From: Kocuria flava
GTDB taxonomy: Bacteria > Actinomycetota > Actinomycetes > Actinomycetales > Micrococcaceae
Assembly: GCF_001482365.1 (NCBI RefSeq)
Contig: NZ_CP013254.1
Coordinates: 3,348,001-3,412,000 of the forward strand
DNA length: 64,000 nt
Direction: 5' to 3'
The notes below the pieces were generated by a model. The model saw only the letters and a list, made by a program, of their open reading frames with translations, did not search any database and was not told the DNA's origin. The translations under genes were made by a program, and so were the position numbers. This document shows positions 8,847 to 18,729 of the stretch, in pieces (position 1 is the stretch's first letter; every line of letters begins with the position of its first letter).

Positions 8847-9048
8847 GCAGGGTCATGCGCAAGGGGTAACTTTCGACAATAGTCACGCGAGCACTGGACA
8901 AAGGTGGCTGGATGAAGGTAGTTCGCGTTGGCAAAGTAGTGGACATCAGGGCAGCACACCCCCCCTGGCGGCAGGAACGACTCTCCCCCGACGGTTCCCG
9001 CCGCTCCCCCCGATCCGGTGCTGCACTGCCGATCCACAGGAGCCCCCC
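8847..9048. promoter_or_regulatory. Divergent promoter region between response regulator and peptide gene
   Basis: 200 nt holding the promoters of the response regulator (leftward) and the peptide gene (rightward). Three imperfect A-rich repeats lie on the plus strand within 8898-8940 (ACAAAGGTGG, TGAAGGTAGT, GCAAAGTAGT), spaced about 15-20 nt. They could be binding sites for the NarL-type regulator; this is only a pattern. Confidence 0.3.
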
Positions 9049-9201
9049 ATGAACATGAAGAAGCTGACCACCGCTCTCGCCTCCGCCGCTCTCGCCGCGT
9101 CCTTCATCGTGGCGCCGGTCGCCCCCGCGAACGCCGCCGGCGTGATCATCCCCATGGGCCCCCGCGCCACGATCTGCTACTACGTTCCGTTCTGGTGCTG
9201 A
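9049..9201 (+). CDS. Small secreted peptide (50 aa precursor), two-component-associated
   Basis: A 50-residue precursor. Its N-terminus (MNMKKLTTALASAALAASF) has Lys residues, a hydrophobic core and a PANA-A type signal-peptidase site, leaving a mature peptide of about 20-21 residues that starts near GVIIPMG and ends ICYYVPFWC. It has two cysteines, one of them the very last residue. The ATG at 9049 follows AGGAG (9039-9043). It lies between a response regulator (divergent) and its sensor kinase (32 nt downstream, same strand). That position resembles autoinducing-peptide or bacteriocin loci, but no family is recognised. It could be a signal sensed by the kinase, an antimicrobial, or a membrane-stress peptide. 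Confidence 0.72.
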   Translation: MNMKKLTTALASAALAASFIVAPVAPANAAGVIIPMGPRATICYYVPFWC

Positions 9202-9232
9202 GCCACGGTGACCGTGTGCTAGACCTCTCCTA

Positions 9233-10465
9233 GTGAGCACGACAGCCGAGCGACAAGCACAAGCGCCGCGCGCAGCCCGGAAGATCCCCTTCTTCCACTC
9301 CGAGCCCCTGGCTCGGTGGCTGCGCACGGTGCTTTTGCTTATTGCGACGTTTGCAGTGCTCGACGACCTGCGTGACATCTTCCAGGCGTGGCTGGACGGA
9401 AGCATCGACGCGGACCACATCGAGTCCGCGATCGACAGTGTCCTCGCCTACGTCGCGATCGGGATGCTGGCCAGCCGTCCGACATGGGCAGCAGTGGTGT
9501 CCCTCGGGTGCCTGGCCTTCTCACTCCACATCGACCAGTACCCCATGGCCGCGCTCACGGCGACGGTCATCACCACGGCGGTCGTGGCGACGGCGACGCG
9601 GCGCTTCGTCACCGTTCACCTGTCGGTGTACGGCGCGTGGATCCTTTTCGCCGCGGTGAAGCACCCGGACGAATCCATCATCTTCTGGAGTCTGAGCGCG
9701 GTGACCATCGTCGGCGCGCTGATCGGTTCCGCGATCCGCTACTTCGGGGCCCAGCGTCGGCGCGCGGAGGAGCGGGTCCGGGACCTCGAGATCCTCAACG
9801 AGCGGCTGCGGGAGGACGAGCGCCAGGCGCTGGCCCGGGACCTGCACGACGTCGTCGCCCACGAGCTGACCCTCATCACGATGCAGACGATGAGCCGGCG
9901 CCGCTCGGAGGACCTCCAGGAGCTGCACGGCGTGCTCGAGACGGTCGAGGGCGCGGCGCGCTCGGCGCTGTACGAGCTGCGGGTGCTCCTGCGGCTGCTG
10001 CGCAACGAGAACGACGGCGAGCACCCCCGCGACGTCACGGGCGCCGGCTTGGCCATCGGCAGCCTCGAGCACGTGGTCACCTCGCTCGCGGCGAGCCTGA
10101 CCGACCTGCGCTTCGCGCCGCAGGTGGTCATCACGGGCGACCTCGAGGCGATGCCGACCACGGCCCGCGGCACCGCGGCACGGATCCTGCAGGAGGCGGT
10201 CACCAACATCATCAAGTACGCCCCGCGCGGCGCCGACTGCCGGATCGAGGTCACGGCCGCCGACCACGAGCTGCACCTGCGCGTCACCAACCCGCTCCCC
10301 CGCACGGGAACCAAGACCCGGGGCGGCGAGCTGTCCTCGGGCCTGGGCCTGCGCGGGATCACCGAGCGCGTCTCGCTGCTCGGCGGCCGGGCCGAGGCCG
10401 GCCCGGAGGACGGCCGGTGGGTCGTGGACGTGGTCCTGCCCGGGGACGGGCCCGACGCGCTGTGA
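9233..10465 (+). CDS. Sensor histidine kinase (HisKA_3 type)
   Basis: 410 residues. The first about 175 residues hold several membrane helices without a large extracellular domain. A dimerisation/phosphoacceptor domain follows, with His205 in ARDLHDVVAHEL, and then an ATPase domain (about 290-405; EAVTNIIKYAP and SSGLGLRGITERV). This is the NarX/DesK-like kinase type that pairs with LuxR-family regulators, here the one at 8148-8846. A membrane-embedded sensor domain suits a lipid- or peptide-type signal. The GTG at 9233 lacks a clear ribosome-binding site, but TAGACC lies 8-13 nt upstream, so a leaderless transcript is possible. It overlaps the next gene by 4 nt. Confidence 0.88.
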   Translation: MSTTAERQAQAPRAARKIPFFHSEPLARWLRTVLLLIATFAVLDDLRDIFQAWLDGSIDADHIESAIDSVLAYVAIGMLASRPTWAAVVSLGCLAFSLHIDQYPMAALTATVITTAVVATATRRFVTVHLSVYGAWILFAAVKHPDESIIFWSLSAVTIVGALIGSAIRYFGAQRRRAEERVRDLEILNERLREDERQALARDLHDVVAHELTLITMQTMSRRRSEDLQELHGVLETVEGAARSALYELRVLLRLLRNENDGEHPRDVTGAGLAIGSLEHVVTSLAASLTDLRFAPQVVITGDLEAMPTTARGTAARILQEAVTNIIKYAPRGADCRIEVTAADHELHLRVTNPLPRTGTKTRGGELSSGLGLRGITERVSLLGGRAEAGPEDGRWVVDVVLPGDGPDAL

Positions 10466-10863
10466 CGGCACCGGGCGAGCTCGCCGTCCGGGTCGCACGG
10501 ATCGTCGCGGCGATCCCGGCCGGGCACGTGCTGACCTACGGGGACGTCGCCGAGCTCGCGGAGTGCCGCTCCGCGCGCCTCGTGGGCACGCTGATGGCCC
10601 GCAACCCCACCGGCGCGGACCTGCCCTGGTGGCGGGTGGTCACGGCGCAGGGCACGCTGCCGCCCCACCTGCGCCCCGAGGCCCGCGAGCGCTGGCGGGA
10701 CGAGGGCACGCCCGTGCGGGGCTCCGGGGACGGGGACGTGCGCGTGGACCTGGCCCGCGCCCGCTGGACCCCGGAGGACGGTGTGCCCGAGCCCGGGCAG
10801 GACCCCGGTGCCGACGGCTTGGGCGCCGACCGGCCGGACCGCGACGACCCGGACGGCAGCTGA
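10462..10863 (+). CDS. Alkyltransferase-like protein (MGMT/ATL family)
   Basis: 133 residues. The DNA-binding domain of O6-alkylguanine transferases is clear (IPAGHVLTYGDVAELAE, VGTLMARNP). The reactive Pro-Cys-His-Arg motif is replaced by PWWR, as in ATL proteins, which bind O6-alkylguanine without repairing it and hand it to nucleotide excision repair. The GTG at 10462 overlaps the kinase stop by 4 nt, so the two are co-translated. The C-terminal about 40 residues are a Gly/Asp/Pro-rich tail. Confidence 0.83.
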   Translation: MTAPGELAVRVARIVAAIPAGHVLTYGDVAELAECRSARLVGTLMARNPTGADLPWWRVVTAQGTLPPHLRPEARERWRDEGTPVRGSGDGDVRVDLARARWTPEDGVPEPGQDPGADGLGADRPDRDDPDGS

Positions 10864-10908
10864 GCGCCGGCACCCGCCGGGGACGGGCCGCCGGCGGCGC
10901 CGTGCGGG

Positions 10909-11882
<974 letters not shown>

Positions 11883-11886
<4 letters not shown>

Positions 11887-13202
11887 GCCTGCTCCTGGGG
11901 GGACGCGGGGACGGTGGGGACGGCGACCTCGCCGCGGGCGGCCCGCAGCGCGATGTCGGTGCGGTGCTGGGAGCCGGCCAGGCGCACGAGCCCGACCCCG
12001 CGGTAGGCGCGCTCGCGGGCGGCGTCGAGGTCCGCGCCGAGGCCGACGACGGCGAGCACCCGCCCGCCGGCCGAGACGGTCGCCCCGGCGTGCCCGGCGC
12101 CCTCGGGGGCCACGGCGGTGCCGGCGTGGACCACGTGCACGCCCTCGAGGGCCTCGGCCTCGGCGAGCCCCTCGAGGGGGTCGCCCGTGCGGGGGGCGTC
12201 GGGGTAGCCCTGCGCGGCGACGACGACGGTCACCGCCGACTCCGGGCGCCAGCGCAGCCGCTCGGCCTCGTCGAGCCGGCCGGTGGCGGCGTCCAGCAGC
12301 AGCCGCCCCAGCGGGGTGGTCAGCCGGGCCAGGACGGCCTGGGTCTCGGGGTCCCCGAAGCGGGCGTTGAACTCGATCACGCGCAGCCCGCGGGAGGTCA
12401 TGGCGAGCCCGCAGTAGAGCACGCCCACGAACGGGGTGCCGCGCCGGCGCAGCTCGTCGACGGTGGGGCGGGCCACGCGCTCGAGGACCTCGTCGACGAA
12501 GCCGGCGGGCAGCCAGGGCAGCGGCGTGTAGGCGCCCATGCCGCCGGTGTTGGGGCCCTCGTCGCCGTCGAAGATGCGCTTGAAGTCCTGGGCGGGGCTC
12601 AGCGGCACCACGCGGGTGCCGTCGGTGAGCACGAACAGGGAGACCTCGGGGCCGTCGAGGTACTCCTCGACCACCACGGACCCGCCGGCGGCGAAGCAGG
12701 CCTCGGCGTGGGCGAGGGCTGCGGCGCGGTCCGCGGTGACCACGACGCCCTTGCCGGCGGCCAGCCCGTCGTCCTTGACCACGTAGGGGGCGCCGAAGGC
12801 GTCGAGGGCGTCGGCGGCCTGGCCCGCGTCGGTGGCCACGCGGGCCATCGCGGTGGGCACGCCCGCGGCGGCCATCACCTCCTTGGCGAAGGCCTTGGAG
12901 CCCTCGAGGCGGGCGGCCTCGCGGGAGGGCCCGAACACGGCGAAGCCGGCCTCGCGCAGAGCGTCGGCCACCCCGGCCACGAGCGGGGCCTCGGGGCCGA
13001 CGACGACGAGGTCGACCGCGAGCTCGCGCGCCAGCCCGGTGGCCGCCGCCGGGTCGTTGGCGTCCACGGCGTGGACCGGGACGAGCTCGGCGATCCCGGC
13101 GTTGCCCGGCGCGCTGTGCACCTGCTCCACCTCCGGGTCGGCCAGCAGAGCGCGGATGATGGCGTGTTCGCGGCCGCCGGGGCCCAGTACGAGAACCTTC
13201 AC
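11883..13202 (-). CDS. purD: Phosphoribosylamine-glycine ligase
   Basis: 439 residues, an ATP-grasp enzyme that joins phosphoribosylamine and glycine to give GAR. Visible motifs are VLVLGPGGREHAII at the N-terminus, GLAAGKGVVV (ATP-grasp), and VIEFNARFGDPETQ (metal binding). GTG at 13202 is chosen because the conserved Rossmann start follows at once. Its stop overlaps the purC start. The 115-nt gap to the divergent asparaginase-family gene carries both promoters. Confidence 0.95.
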
Positions 13203-13317
13203 GAGCCCCAGGCTAGTTCTCGGCGGGCGGGATTGGCACATCAGCCCCCGCGCGCACCCGCGCGGGCGGGCCGGGGCGGGCCCGGTCCGGGGGTGCCCGG
13301 CTGACATACTGGGGCCC

Positions 13318-14349
13318 ATGCAGACCTTCACCTCCGAGCGCGCCGTGGACCTCGCCGTGGTCGAGCGCAGCGGCTTCGTCGAGTCCCGCCACCGCGGCTC
13401 CGCCGTCGTCCTCGACCCGGACGGGCGCACGGTCGCGGCCCTCGGGGACGTCGAGGCGCCGACCTTCCCGCGCTCCACGCTCAAGCCGTTCCAGGCGATC
13501 GCGGCCATGAAGGCCGGGGTCCCGCTGCGCGGGGCGCAGGTCGCCATCGCCGCGGCCTCCCACACCGGCGCCGCGGAGCACCTCGCCGCGGTGCGCTCGA
13601 TCCTGGCCGCGGCCGGGTTGGACGAGGACGCGCTGCGCTGCCCGCCGGACTGGCCCGAGGACGAGGACACCCGCACGGAGCTGGTGCGCGGGGGGCGGGG
13701 CCGGCAGCGGATCTGCATGAACTGCTCGGGCAAGCACGCGGCGTTCCTGTGGGCGTGCACCGAGAACGACTGGCCCACGGCGACCTACCTCGACCCGGAG
13801 CACCCGCTGCAGCGCACCGTCCTGGAGACGGTCGCCGAGTTCGCCGGCGAGCCGGTCGCCCACGTGGGCGTGGACGGGTGCGGGGCGCCGCTGGCGGCGA
13901 TCTCCCTGACCGGCCTCGCCCGGGCCTACTCGACCCTGGGCCGGGCCGCCGGCAACCTCGACGCCGACGCCCGCGCCGCGACCGTGGCCCAGTGCATGCT
14001 CGACTACCCCGAGTACGTCCAGGGCCGCGGGAAGTACAACACCGTGGTGATGGAGGAGCTGGACGTGGTCGCCAAGCTCGGCGCCGAGGGCGTGCTCGCG
14101 CTCGGCACCCGCGACGGGTGGGCCGTGGCCCTGAAGGTCCTCGACGGCGGCTCCCGCGCCAACGCGCTGATCGGGCTGAGCCTGCTCGCCCACGCCGGGG
14201 CCGTCCCGGACGCGGCCGCCGCGGCCGTCCTCGACCGGGTCGTGCGCCCGGTCATGGGCGGGTCCGAGCCCGTGGGCCGGCTGCGGCTGGCCGAGCCCGT
14301 GGTGGAGCTGCTGGGCCCCGAGCGCGCCGCCGCCCTCGGGCAGGCCTGA
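13318..14349 (+). CDS. Asparaginase family protein (Asparaginase_II, PF06089-type)
   Basis: 343 residues. The family is recognised from SGFVESRHRGSAVV at the start, FPRSTLKPFQAIA, and CMNCSGKHAAFLW with its Ser-Gly-Lys motif, followed by VDGCGAPLAA. It is predicted to hydrolyse L-asparagine to aspartate and ammonia in the cytoplasm. Members of this group are related to serine beta-lactamase-like hydrolases rather than to classical AnsA/AnsB. ATG 13318 lies only 6 nt after a CATACT element that looks like a -10 box, so the mRNA may be leaderless. Four nt separate it from the next gene. Confidence 0.85.
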   Translation: MQTFTSERAVDLAVVERSGFVESRHRGSAVVLDPDGRTVAALGDVEAPTFPRSTLKPFQAIAAMKAGVPLRGAQVAIAAASHTGAAEHLAAVRSILAAAGLDEDALRCPPDWPEDEDTRTELVRGGRGRQRICMNCSGKHAAFLWACTENDWPTATYLDPEHPLQRTVLETVAEFAGEPVAHVGVDGCGAPLAAISLTGLARAYSTLGRAAGNLDADARAATVAQCMLDYPEYVQGRGKYNTVVMEELDVVAKLGAEGVLALGTRDGWAVALKVLDGGSRANALIGLSLLAHAGAVPDAAAAAVLDRVVRPVMGGSEPVGRLRLAEPVVELLGPERAAALGQA

Positions 14350-14353
14350 GGCC

Positions 14354-14719
14354 GTGGCCCGCCGCCGCATCGACCCCGCCGAGGGCGCCCGCGCCCTGGA
14401 CGCCTGGCGCGCCGCCCCGGAGGAGACCCCCCGGCCGGTGCTCGCCACCGCCGTGCGCCACGCCCTCGAGGAGCTCGCCGAGCGCGCCCCCGGCAACAGC
14501 GTGGAGGTGCGCGTCCCGCCCTTCGGCGTCACCCAGTGCGTGGCCGGGCCCCGGCACACCCGCGGCACCCCGCCCAACGTCGTCGAGACCGACCCCGCCA
14601 CCTGGCTGGGCCTGGTCACCGGTGCTGTGGCCTGGCCGGAGGCGGTCGCCGCGGGGCGGGTTGTGGCCTCGGGCACACGCACCGACCTCGCGCAGGTGCT
14701 GCCCCTCTTTCCCCGGTAA
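14354..14719 (+). CDS. Bacterial SCP2-like (sterol carrier family) protein
   Basis: 121 residues of the actinobacterial sterol-carrier-like family (bSCP). The fold segments VEVRVPPFGVTQCVAGPRHT and TDPATWLGLVTGAVAW are typical. Such proteins have a hydrophobic lipid-binding tunnel, but a physiological ligand is not known. The GTG at 14354 starts 4 nt after the asparaginase-family stop, so the two are likely co-transcribed. The gene sits upstream of purF in many actinobacteria, though no functional link is established. Confidence 0.8.
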   Translation: MARRRIDPAEGARALDAWRAAPEETPRPVLATAVRHALEELAERAPGNSVEVRVPPFGVTQCVAGPRHTRGTPPNVVETDPATWLGLVTGAVAWPEAVAAGRVVASGTRTDLAQVLPLFPR

Positions 14720-14729
14720 CCTGGACGCC

Positions 14730-15122
14730 ATGAGCTCCGCCCCCTCGCCCTCCTCCCCGCGCCCGCCCCGGCGGACGTCCCGGCGCCGGCAGGAGGCCGC
14801 GTCCCCCGCCCTCGCCGGGTCCGGCACCCAGCCCATGCTGCTGCGCCGGGCGCCCAACGTGTGGGCCTTCGTCGTCCTCGGCGGCCTGCTGGGCGCGGCG
14901 GCCGGGCTCGCCGCGGGCCTGCTCGGCGCCGGCAGCGCGCAGTACACGCAGGGCGCCGTCGTCCTGTTCATGGTCTCGGTCGGCGTCGTCGTCGGCCTGG
15001 CCCTCGGAGCGGTCGTGGCCCTGGTCCTCGACCGGATCTCCGTGGCCCGCGCCCGGGCCGTCACCACCGAGGTCGTGGCCGGGGAGACCCCCGCCGGACC
15101 CCCGAGCACGAGAGAAGGCTGA
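14730..15122 (+). CDS. Small two-helix membrane protein upstream of purF
   Basis: 130 residues with a Pro/Ser/Arg-rich cytoplasmic N-terminus (1-40) and two hydrophobic helices at about 42-65 and 72-98 (WAFVVLGGLLGAAAGLAAGL; VVLFMVSVGVVVGLALGAVV). No enzymatic motif is seen and I cannot assign a function. It lies 10 nt after the SCP2-like gene and 5 nt before purF. A TAACCT element 8-13 nt upstream of the ATG may be a -10 box, giving a leaderless transcript that could also express purF. Confidence 0.75.
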   Translation: MSSAPSPSSPRPPRRTSRRRQEAASPALAGSGTQPMLLRRAPNVWAFVVLGGLLGAAAGLAAGLLGAGSAQYTQGAVVLFMVSVGVVVGLALGAVVALVLDRISVARARAVTTEVVAGETPAGPPSTREG

Positions 15123-15127
15123 TCCGA

Positions 15128-16897
15128 GTGGTCCGACCCGACGGCACCCTCAGCCACGACCTGCTCCCCGGCGAGAAGGGCCCCCAGGACGCGTGCGGCG
15201 TCTTCGGCGTCTGGGCCCCCGGCGAGGACGTCGCGAAGCTGGCCTACTACGGCCTCTACGCCCTCCAGCACCGCGGGCAGGAGTCCGCCGGCATCGCCGC
15301 CTCCAACGGCGAGCGCATCGCCGTGTACAAGGACATGGGCCTCGTCTCCCAGGTCTTCGACGAGACGACGCTCACCACCCTCACCGGCCACCTGGCCGTG
15401 GGCCACTGCCGGTACTCCACGACCGGGGGCTCCTCGTGGGCCAACGCGCAGCCGACCCTGGGGGCGACCCCGCACGGGACCGTGGCGCTCGCGCACAACG
15501 GCAACCTGACCAACTCCGCGGAGCTCTTCGACCAGCTCGTGGACAAGTCCGGCTTCCCCTCCAGCGGCGAGATGGCCCAGGGCAACACGACCGACACCGC
15601 GCTGGTCACCGCGCTGCTGGCCGAGCACCCGCACGGCTCCCTCGAGGAGGCGGCCATGCACCTGCTGCCGCAGCTGGTGGGCTCCTTCTGCCTGGCGTTC
15701 ATGGACGAGCACACCCTCTACGCCGCCCGCGACCCGCAGGGCATCCGCCCGCTGGTGCTGGGCCGGCTCGACCGCGGCTGGGTCGTGGCCTCCGAGACCG
15801 CCGCCCTGGACATCGTCGGGGCGTCGCTGGTGCGGGAGATCGAGCCCGGGGAGTTCGTGGCCATCGACGAGAACGGCCTGCGCACCCAGCGCTTCGCCGA
15901 GACCCGCCGGGCCGCGTGCGTGTTCGAGTACGTCTACCTGGCCCGCCCGGACACGACCATCAACGGCCGCTCGGTCTACGAGTCCCGGGTCGAGATGGGC
16001 CGCCGGCTCGCCCGCGAGCACGTGGTCGAGGCCGACCTCGTGATGCCGACCCCCGAGTCCGGCACGCCCGCGGCGATCGGCTACGCCGAGGAGTCCGGGA
16101 TCCCCTTCGGCAACGGCCTCGTGAAGAACGCCTACGTGGGCCGGACCTTCATCCAGCCCTCGGACACCATCCGCCAGCTCGGCATCCGGCTCAAGCTCAA
16201 CCCGCTGCGCTCGGTCGTGGCCGGCAAGCGGCTGATCGTCATCGACGACTCGATCGTGCGCGGCAACACCCAGCGGGCCCTGATCCGCATGCTCCGGGAG
16301 GCCGGGGCCGCGGAGATCCACGTGCGGATCTCGTCCCCGCCCATCAAGTGGCCGTGCTTCTACGGCATCGACTTCGCCTCCCGGGCGGAGCTGATCGCCA
16401 ACGGCCTGGGCGTCGAGGAGATCCGGGCGTCCCTGGGGGCCGACAGCCTCGGCTACATCTCCGAGGAGGGCATGGTCGCCGCGACCCGCCAGGAGCGCGG
16501 CGAGCTGTGCACCGCGTGCTTCTCGGGCTCCTACCCCACCCGCCTGCCCGACGCCGACAAGCTCGGCAAGGACGTGGTCGAGTCCCGCCGCCGCGCCTCC
16601 GGCGGGCCGGCCCGTCCCCCGCGGCGGCCCGAGCACGCCTCGGCCGTGTCGATCGACACCCACCCCTCCGCCGCGGAGGGCCTGGCCCCCGGCGTGCACG
16701 AGGACGCGTGCATCTCCGACGCCGACCCGGGCGTGCACCAGGGCTCGACCGGGTGCGACCCCGGCCCGGACGCCGACCTCGAGGACGTCCTGCTGCCCGA
16801 GGACCGCGAGCCGGCCCGCGCCGCGACGGGCCCGTCCGCCGCGGGCACCCGCGCCCCCGCCACCGATCCCGCCGCCGAGACCCCGAAGGACGCCTGA
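15128..16897 (+). CDS. purF: Amidophosphoribosyltransferase
   Basis: 589 residues. It catalyses the first committed step of purine synthesis (PRPP plus glutamine to phosphoribosylamine). A 22-residue propeptide precedes the catalytic Cys23 of the Ntn-type glutaminase domain (DACGVFGVW). The PRPP-binding loop is RLIVIDDSIVRGNT, and Fe-S-type cysteines are visible (WPCFYGID, ELCTACFSG). GTG 15128 has GAGAGAAGG upstream. The last about 80 residues, rich in His, Asp, Ala and Pro, extend past the usual family end. It is followed after 3 nt by purM. Confidence 0.95.
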   Translation: MVRPDGTLSHDLLPGEKGPQDACGVFGVWAPGEDVAKLAYYGLYALQHRGQESAGIAASNGERIAVYKDMGLVSQVFDETTLTTLTGHLAVGHCRYSTTGGSSWANAQPTLGATPHGTVALAHNGNLTNSAELFDQLVDKSGFPSSGEMAQGNTTDTALVTALLAEHPHGSLEEAAMHLLPQLVGSFCLAFMDEHTLYAARDPQGIRPLVLGRLDRGWVVASETAALDIVGASLVREIEPGEFVAIDENGLRTQRFAETRRAACVFEYVYLARPDTTINGRSVYESRVEMGRRLAREHVVEADLVMPTPESGTPAAIGYAEESGIPFGNGLVKNAYVGRTFIQPSDTIRQLGIRLKLNPLRSVVAGKRLIVIDDSIVRGNTQRALIRMLREAGAAEIHVRISSPPIKWPCFYGIDFASRAELIANGLGVEEIRASLGADSLGYISEEGMVAATRQERGELCTACFSGSYPTRLPDADKLGKDVVESRRRASGGPARPPRRPEHASAVSIDTHPSAAEGLAPGVHEDACISDADPGVHQGSTGCDPGPDADLEDVLLPEDREPARAATGPSAAGTRAPATDPAAETPKDA

Positions 16898-16900
16898 CCC

Positions 16901-18020
16901 ATGGCCCAGCAGCCCGCCCCCGAGAACCGCACCGTCACCTACGCCAGCGCGGGCGTGGACGTCGAGGCGGGCGACCGCGCCGTCGAGCTTCGGCGGGGTG
17001 GGCGGGTTCGCCGGCCTCTACGACGTCTCGGAGCTGCTGTCCTACCGCCGGCCCTACCTGGCGACCTCCACCGACGGGGTCGGCACGAAGGTCGCCATCG
17101 CCCAGACCCTCGACGTCCACGACACCATCGGCTACGACCTCGTGGGCATGGTCGTCGACGACATCGTGGTCGTCGGGGCCCGCCCGCTGTTCATGACCGA
17201 CTACATCGCCACCGGCAAGGTCGTGCCCGAGCGCATCGCCGACATCGTGCGCGGCATCGCGGGCGCCTGCGAGCAGGCGGGCACCGCGCTCGTGGGCGGG
17301 GAGACCGCCGAGCACCCGGGGCTGCTGCGCCCCGACGAGTACGACGTCGCGGGCGCGGCCACCGGCGTCGTGGAGGCCGACGAGCTGCTGGGCCCCGACC
17401 GGGTGCGCGCCGGTGACGTCGTGATCGGCATGGCCTCCTCCGGGCTGCACTCCAACGGCTACTCCCTGGTGCGCAAGGTCGTCAACGTGGCCGGCTGGTC
17501 CCTGGACCGCCAGGTCTCCGAGCTGGGCCGGACCCTGGGCGAGGAGCTGCTCGAGCCGACCCGCGTCTACGCCGCCGACGTCCTCGACCTCGCCGCCGCC
17601 TTCCCCGTCAACGGCCCCGACGGCACGACCGGCCACGGGGTGCGCGGGTTCAGCCACGTCACCGGCGGCGGGCTCGCCGCGAACCTCGCCCGCGTGCTGC
17701 CGGCCGGGCTCGAGGCCACGGTCGAGCGCTCCACCTGGGAGCTGCCGGCGGTCTTCCAGCTCGTGGCGCAGCTGGGCAGCGTCCCGCTGCCCGACCTCGA
17801 GCGCACCCTCAACCTCGGCGTGGGCATGGTCGCGGTCGTGGACCCCGCCGTGGCCGACGACGCCGTCGCCCGCCTCACCGACCGCGGCGTGAGCTCGTGG
17901 GTCATGGGCGAGGTGGGCCCGCTCGATCCCGACGCCGACCCCGCGGACCCCGACCGGGTCCAGGGCGCCAAGGGCGTGGACGGCGGCGCGGTGCGCATGA
18001 CCGGCGCCTACGCCGGCTGA
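16901..18020 (+). pseudogene. purM: Phosphoribosylformylglycinamidine cyclo-ligase, frameshifted near 5' end
   Basis: The frame from ATG 16901 gives a normal PurM start (TVTYASAGVDVEAGDRAVEL) up to about 16,989. The rest of PurM (GGVGGFAGLYDVSELLSYRR onward, through SSGLHSNGYSLVRKVV and HVTGGGLAANLARVLP) continues in another frame. Compared with the usual family sequence, about 14 codons between VEL and GGVGG are missing (about 41 nt, not a multiple of 3). An internal GTG at 16998 would give a 340-residue product without the first about 45 residues. Either the strain lacks working PurM, a shortened protein is used, or the sequence has an assembly error. Everything downstream of the junction looks intact. 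Confidence 0.7.
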
Positions 18021-18033
18021 GGGACCCGCTCCC

Positions 18034-18078
18034 CCGCGCGCCCGCCCCGGCCCTGACGGGTCCGGGGCGGGCGCGCGG
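18034..18078 (+). terminator. First of two tandem terminators after purM
   Basis: Perfect 17-bp stem (18034-18050 with 18062-18078) with an 11-nt loop, starting 14 nt after the purM stop. Confidence 0.6.
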
Positions 18079-18090
18079 GAACGGGCACGA

Positions 18091-18127
18091 CGAACGCCCC
18101 GCCGACCGGTGGTCGGCGGGGCGTTCG
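18091..18127. terminator. Second terminator, between purM and DUF3073 gene
   Basis: Perfect 17-bp stem (18091-18107 with 18111-18127), 3-nt loop. It lies between convergent genes and may serve both strands. Confidence 0.6.
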
Positions 18128-18212
18128 CGCGCTCCCACGAAGAAGGTGCCCGACCTGCGTGGGCACCCCGTGCGGCTGGAGCCGGTGGAGACGGGCGGAG
18201 GGACCGGCCGCG

Positions 18213-18434
18213 TCAGCGGCGGTCGTCGCCGTAGTCGTCGGCGTACTTGTCGAGGTAGACGGAGTAGTCGTCCTCGTCCGCCGCGAAGCGCTCCTCGGCG
18301 GGTTCCTCCAGGGCCGGGCTGCGCTCGCCGCCCCGGAGCTCCTTCTGCAGTGCGGTCAGGTCCGTCTGCGGGCTGAAGTACTTCATCTCCCGCGCCTGCC
18401 GTGTCGCCTTAGCCTTCTGACGGCCGCGCCCCAT
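18213..18434 (-). CDS. DUF3073 domain-containing protein
   Basis: 73 residues beginning MGRGRQKAKATRQAREMKYF and ending in an acidic Tyr/Asp-rich tail (YSVYLDKYADDYGDDRR). This is the well-conserved actinobacterial DUF3073 small protein. Its function is unknown; the basic start and acidic end suggest nucleic-acid or protein contacts. The gene commonly sits near purM/purF in actinobacteria. The 295 nt upstream (to 18729) hold its promoter and the clpB terminator, and no other gene was seen there. Confidence 0.9.
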   Translation of the reverse strand: MGRGRQKAKATRQAREMKYFSPQTDLTALQKELRGGERSPALEEPAEERFAADEDDYSVYLDKYADDYGDDRR

Positions 18435-18680
18435 GGCGTGACCCCCTCTGTCTCTTGGTCCGGGCGGCGGTACGTAGGCACACAGTACGGCCCCGGAATG
18501 TCATGGAAATGGTTCGTGGGTCCAGGGTACATGCTTTGCCCGGGCGGCGCGCTCCGCGGCCGCTCTGCACAGGCGGCTGTCGCCGATCTCACGGCCGGCG
18601 CCCGGGAAGCGCCCGGGCAGTGCCCCGGAACCGGGGACACCGCCCGCGCCCGGCGGCGCGCCCCTCCCCGGCTCCACGTC

Positions 18681-18717
18681 CGGCGGGCGGGCCCGGTGTC
18701 CCCGGACCCGCCCGCCG
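18681..18717 (-). terminator. Terminator after clpB
   Basis: 11-bp perfect GC stem (18681-18691 with 18707-18717), starting 13 nt beyond the clpB stop on the minus strand. Confidence 0.55.
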
Positions 18718-18729
18718 CCCTCGGCCCGG

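Noticed and set aside
14252..16738. 828-codon open frame opposite purF
   Set aside because: Antisense shadow; purF on the other strand has clear catalytic motifs.
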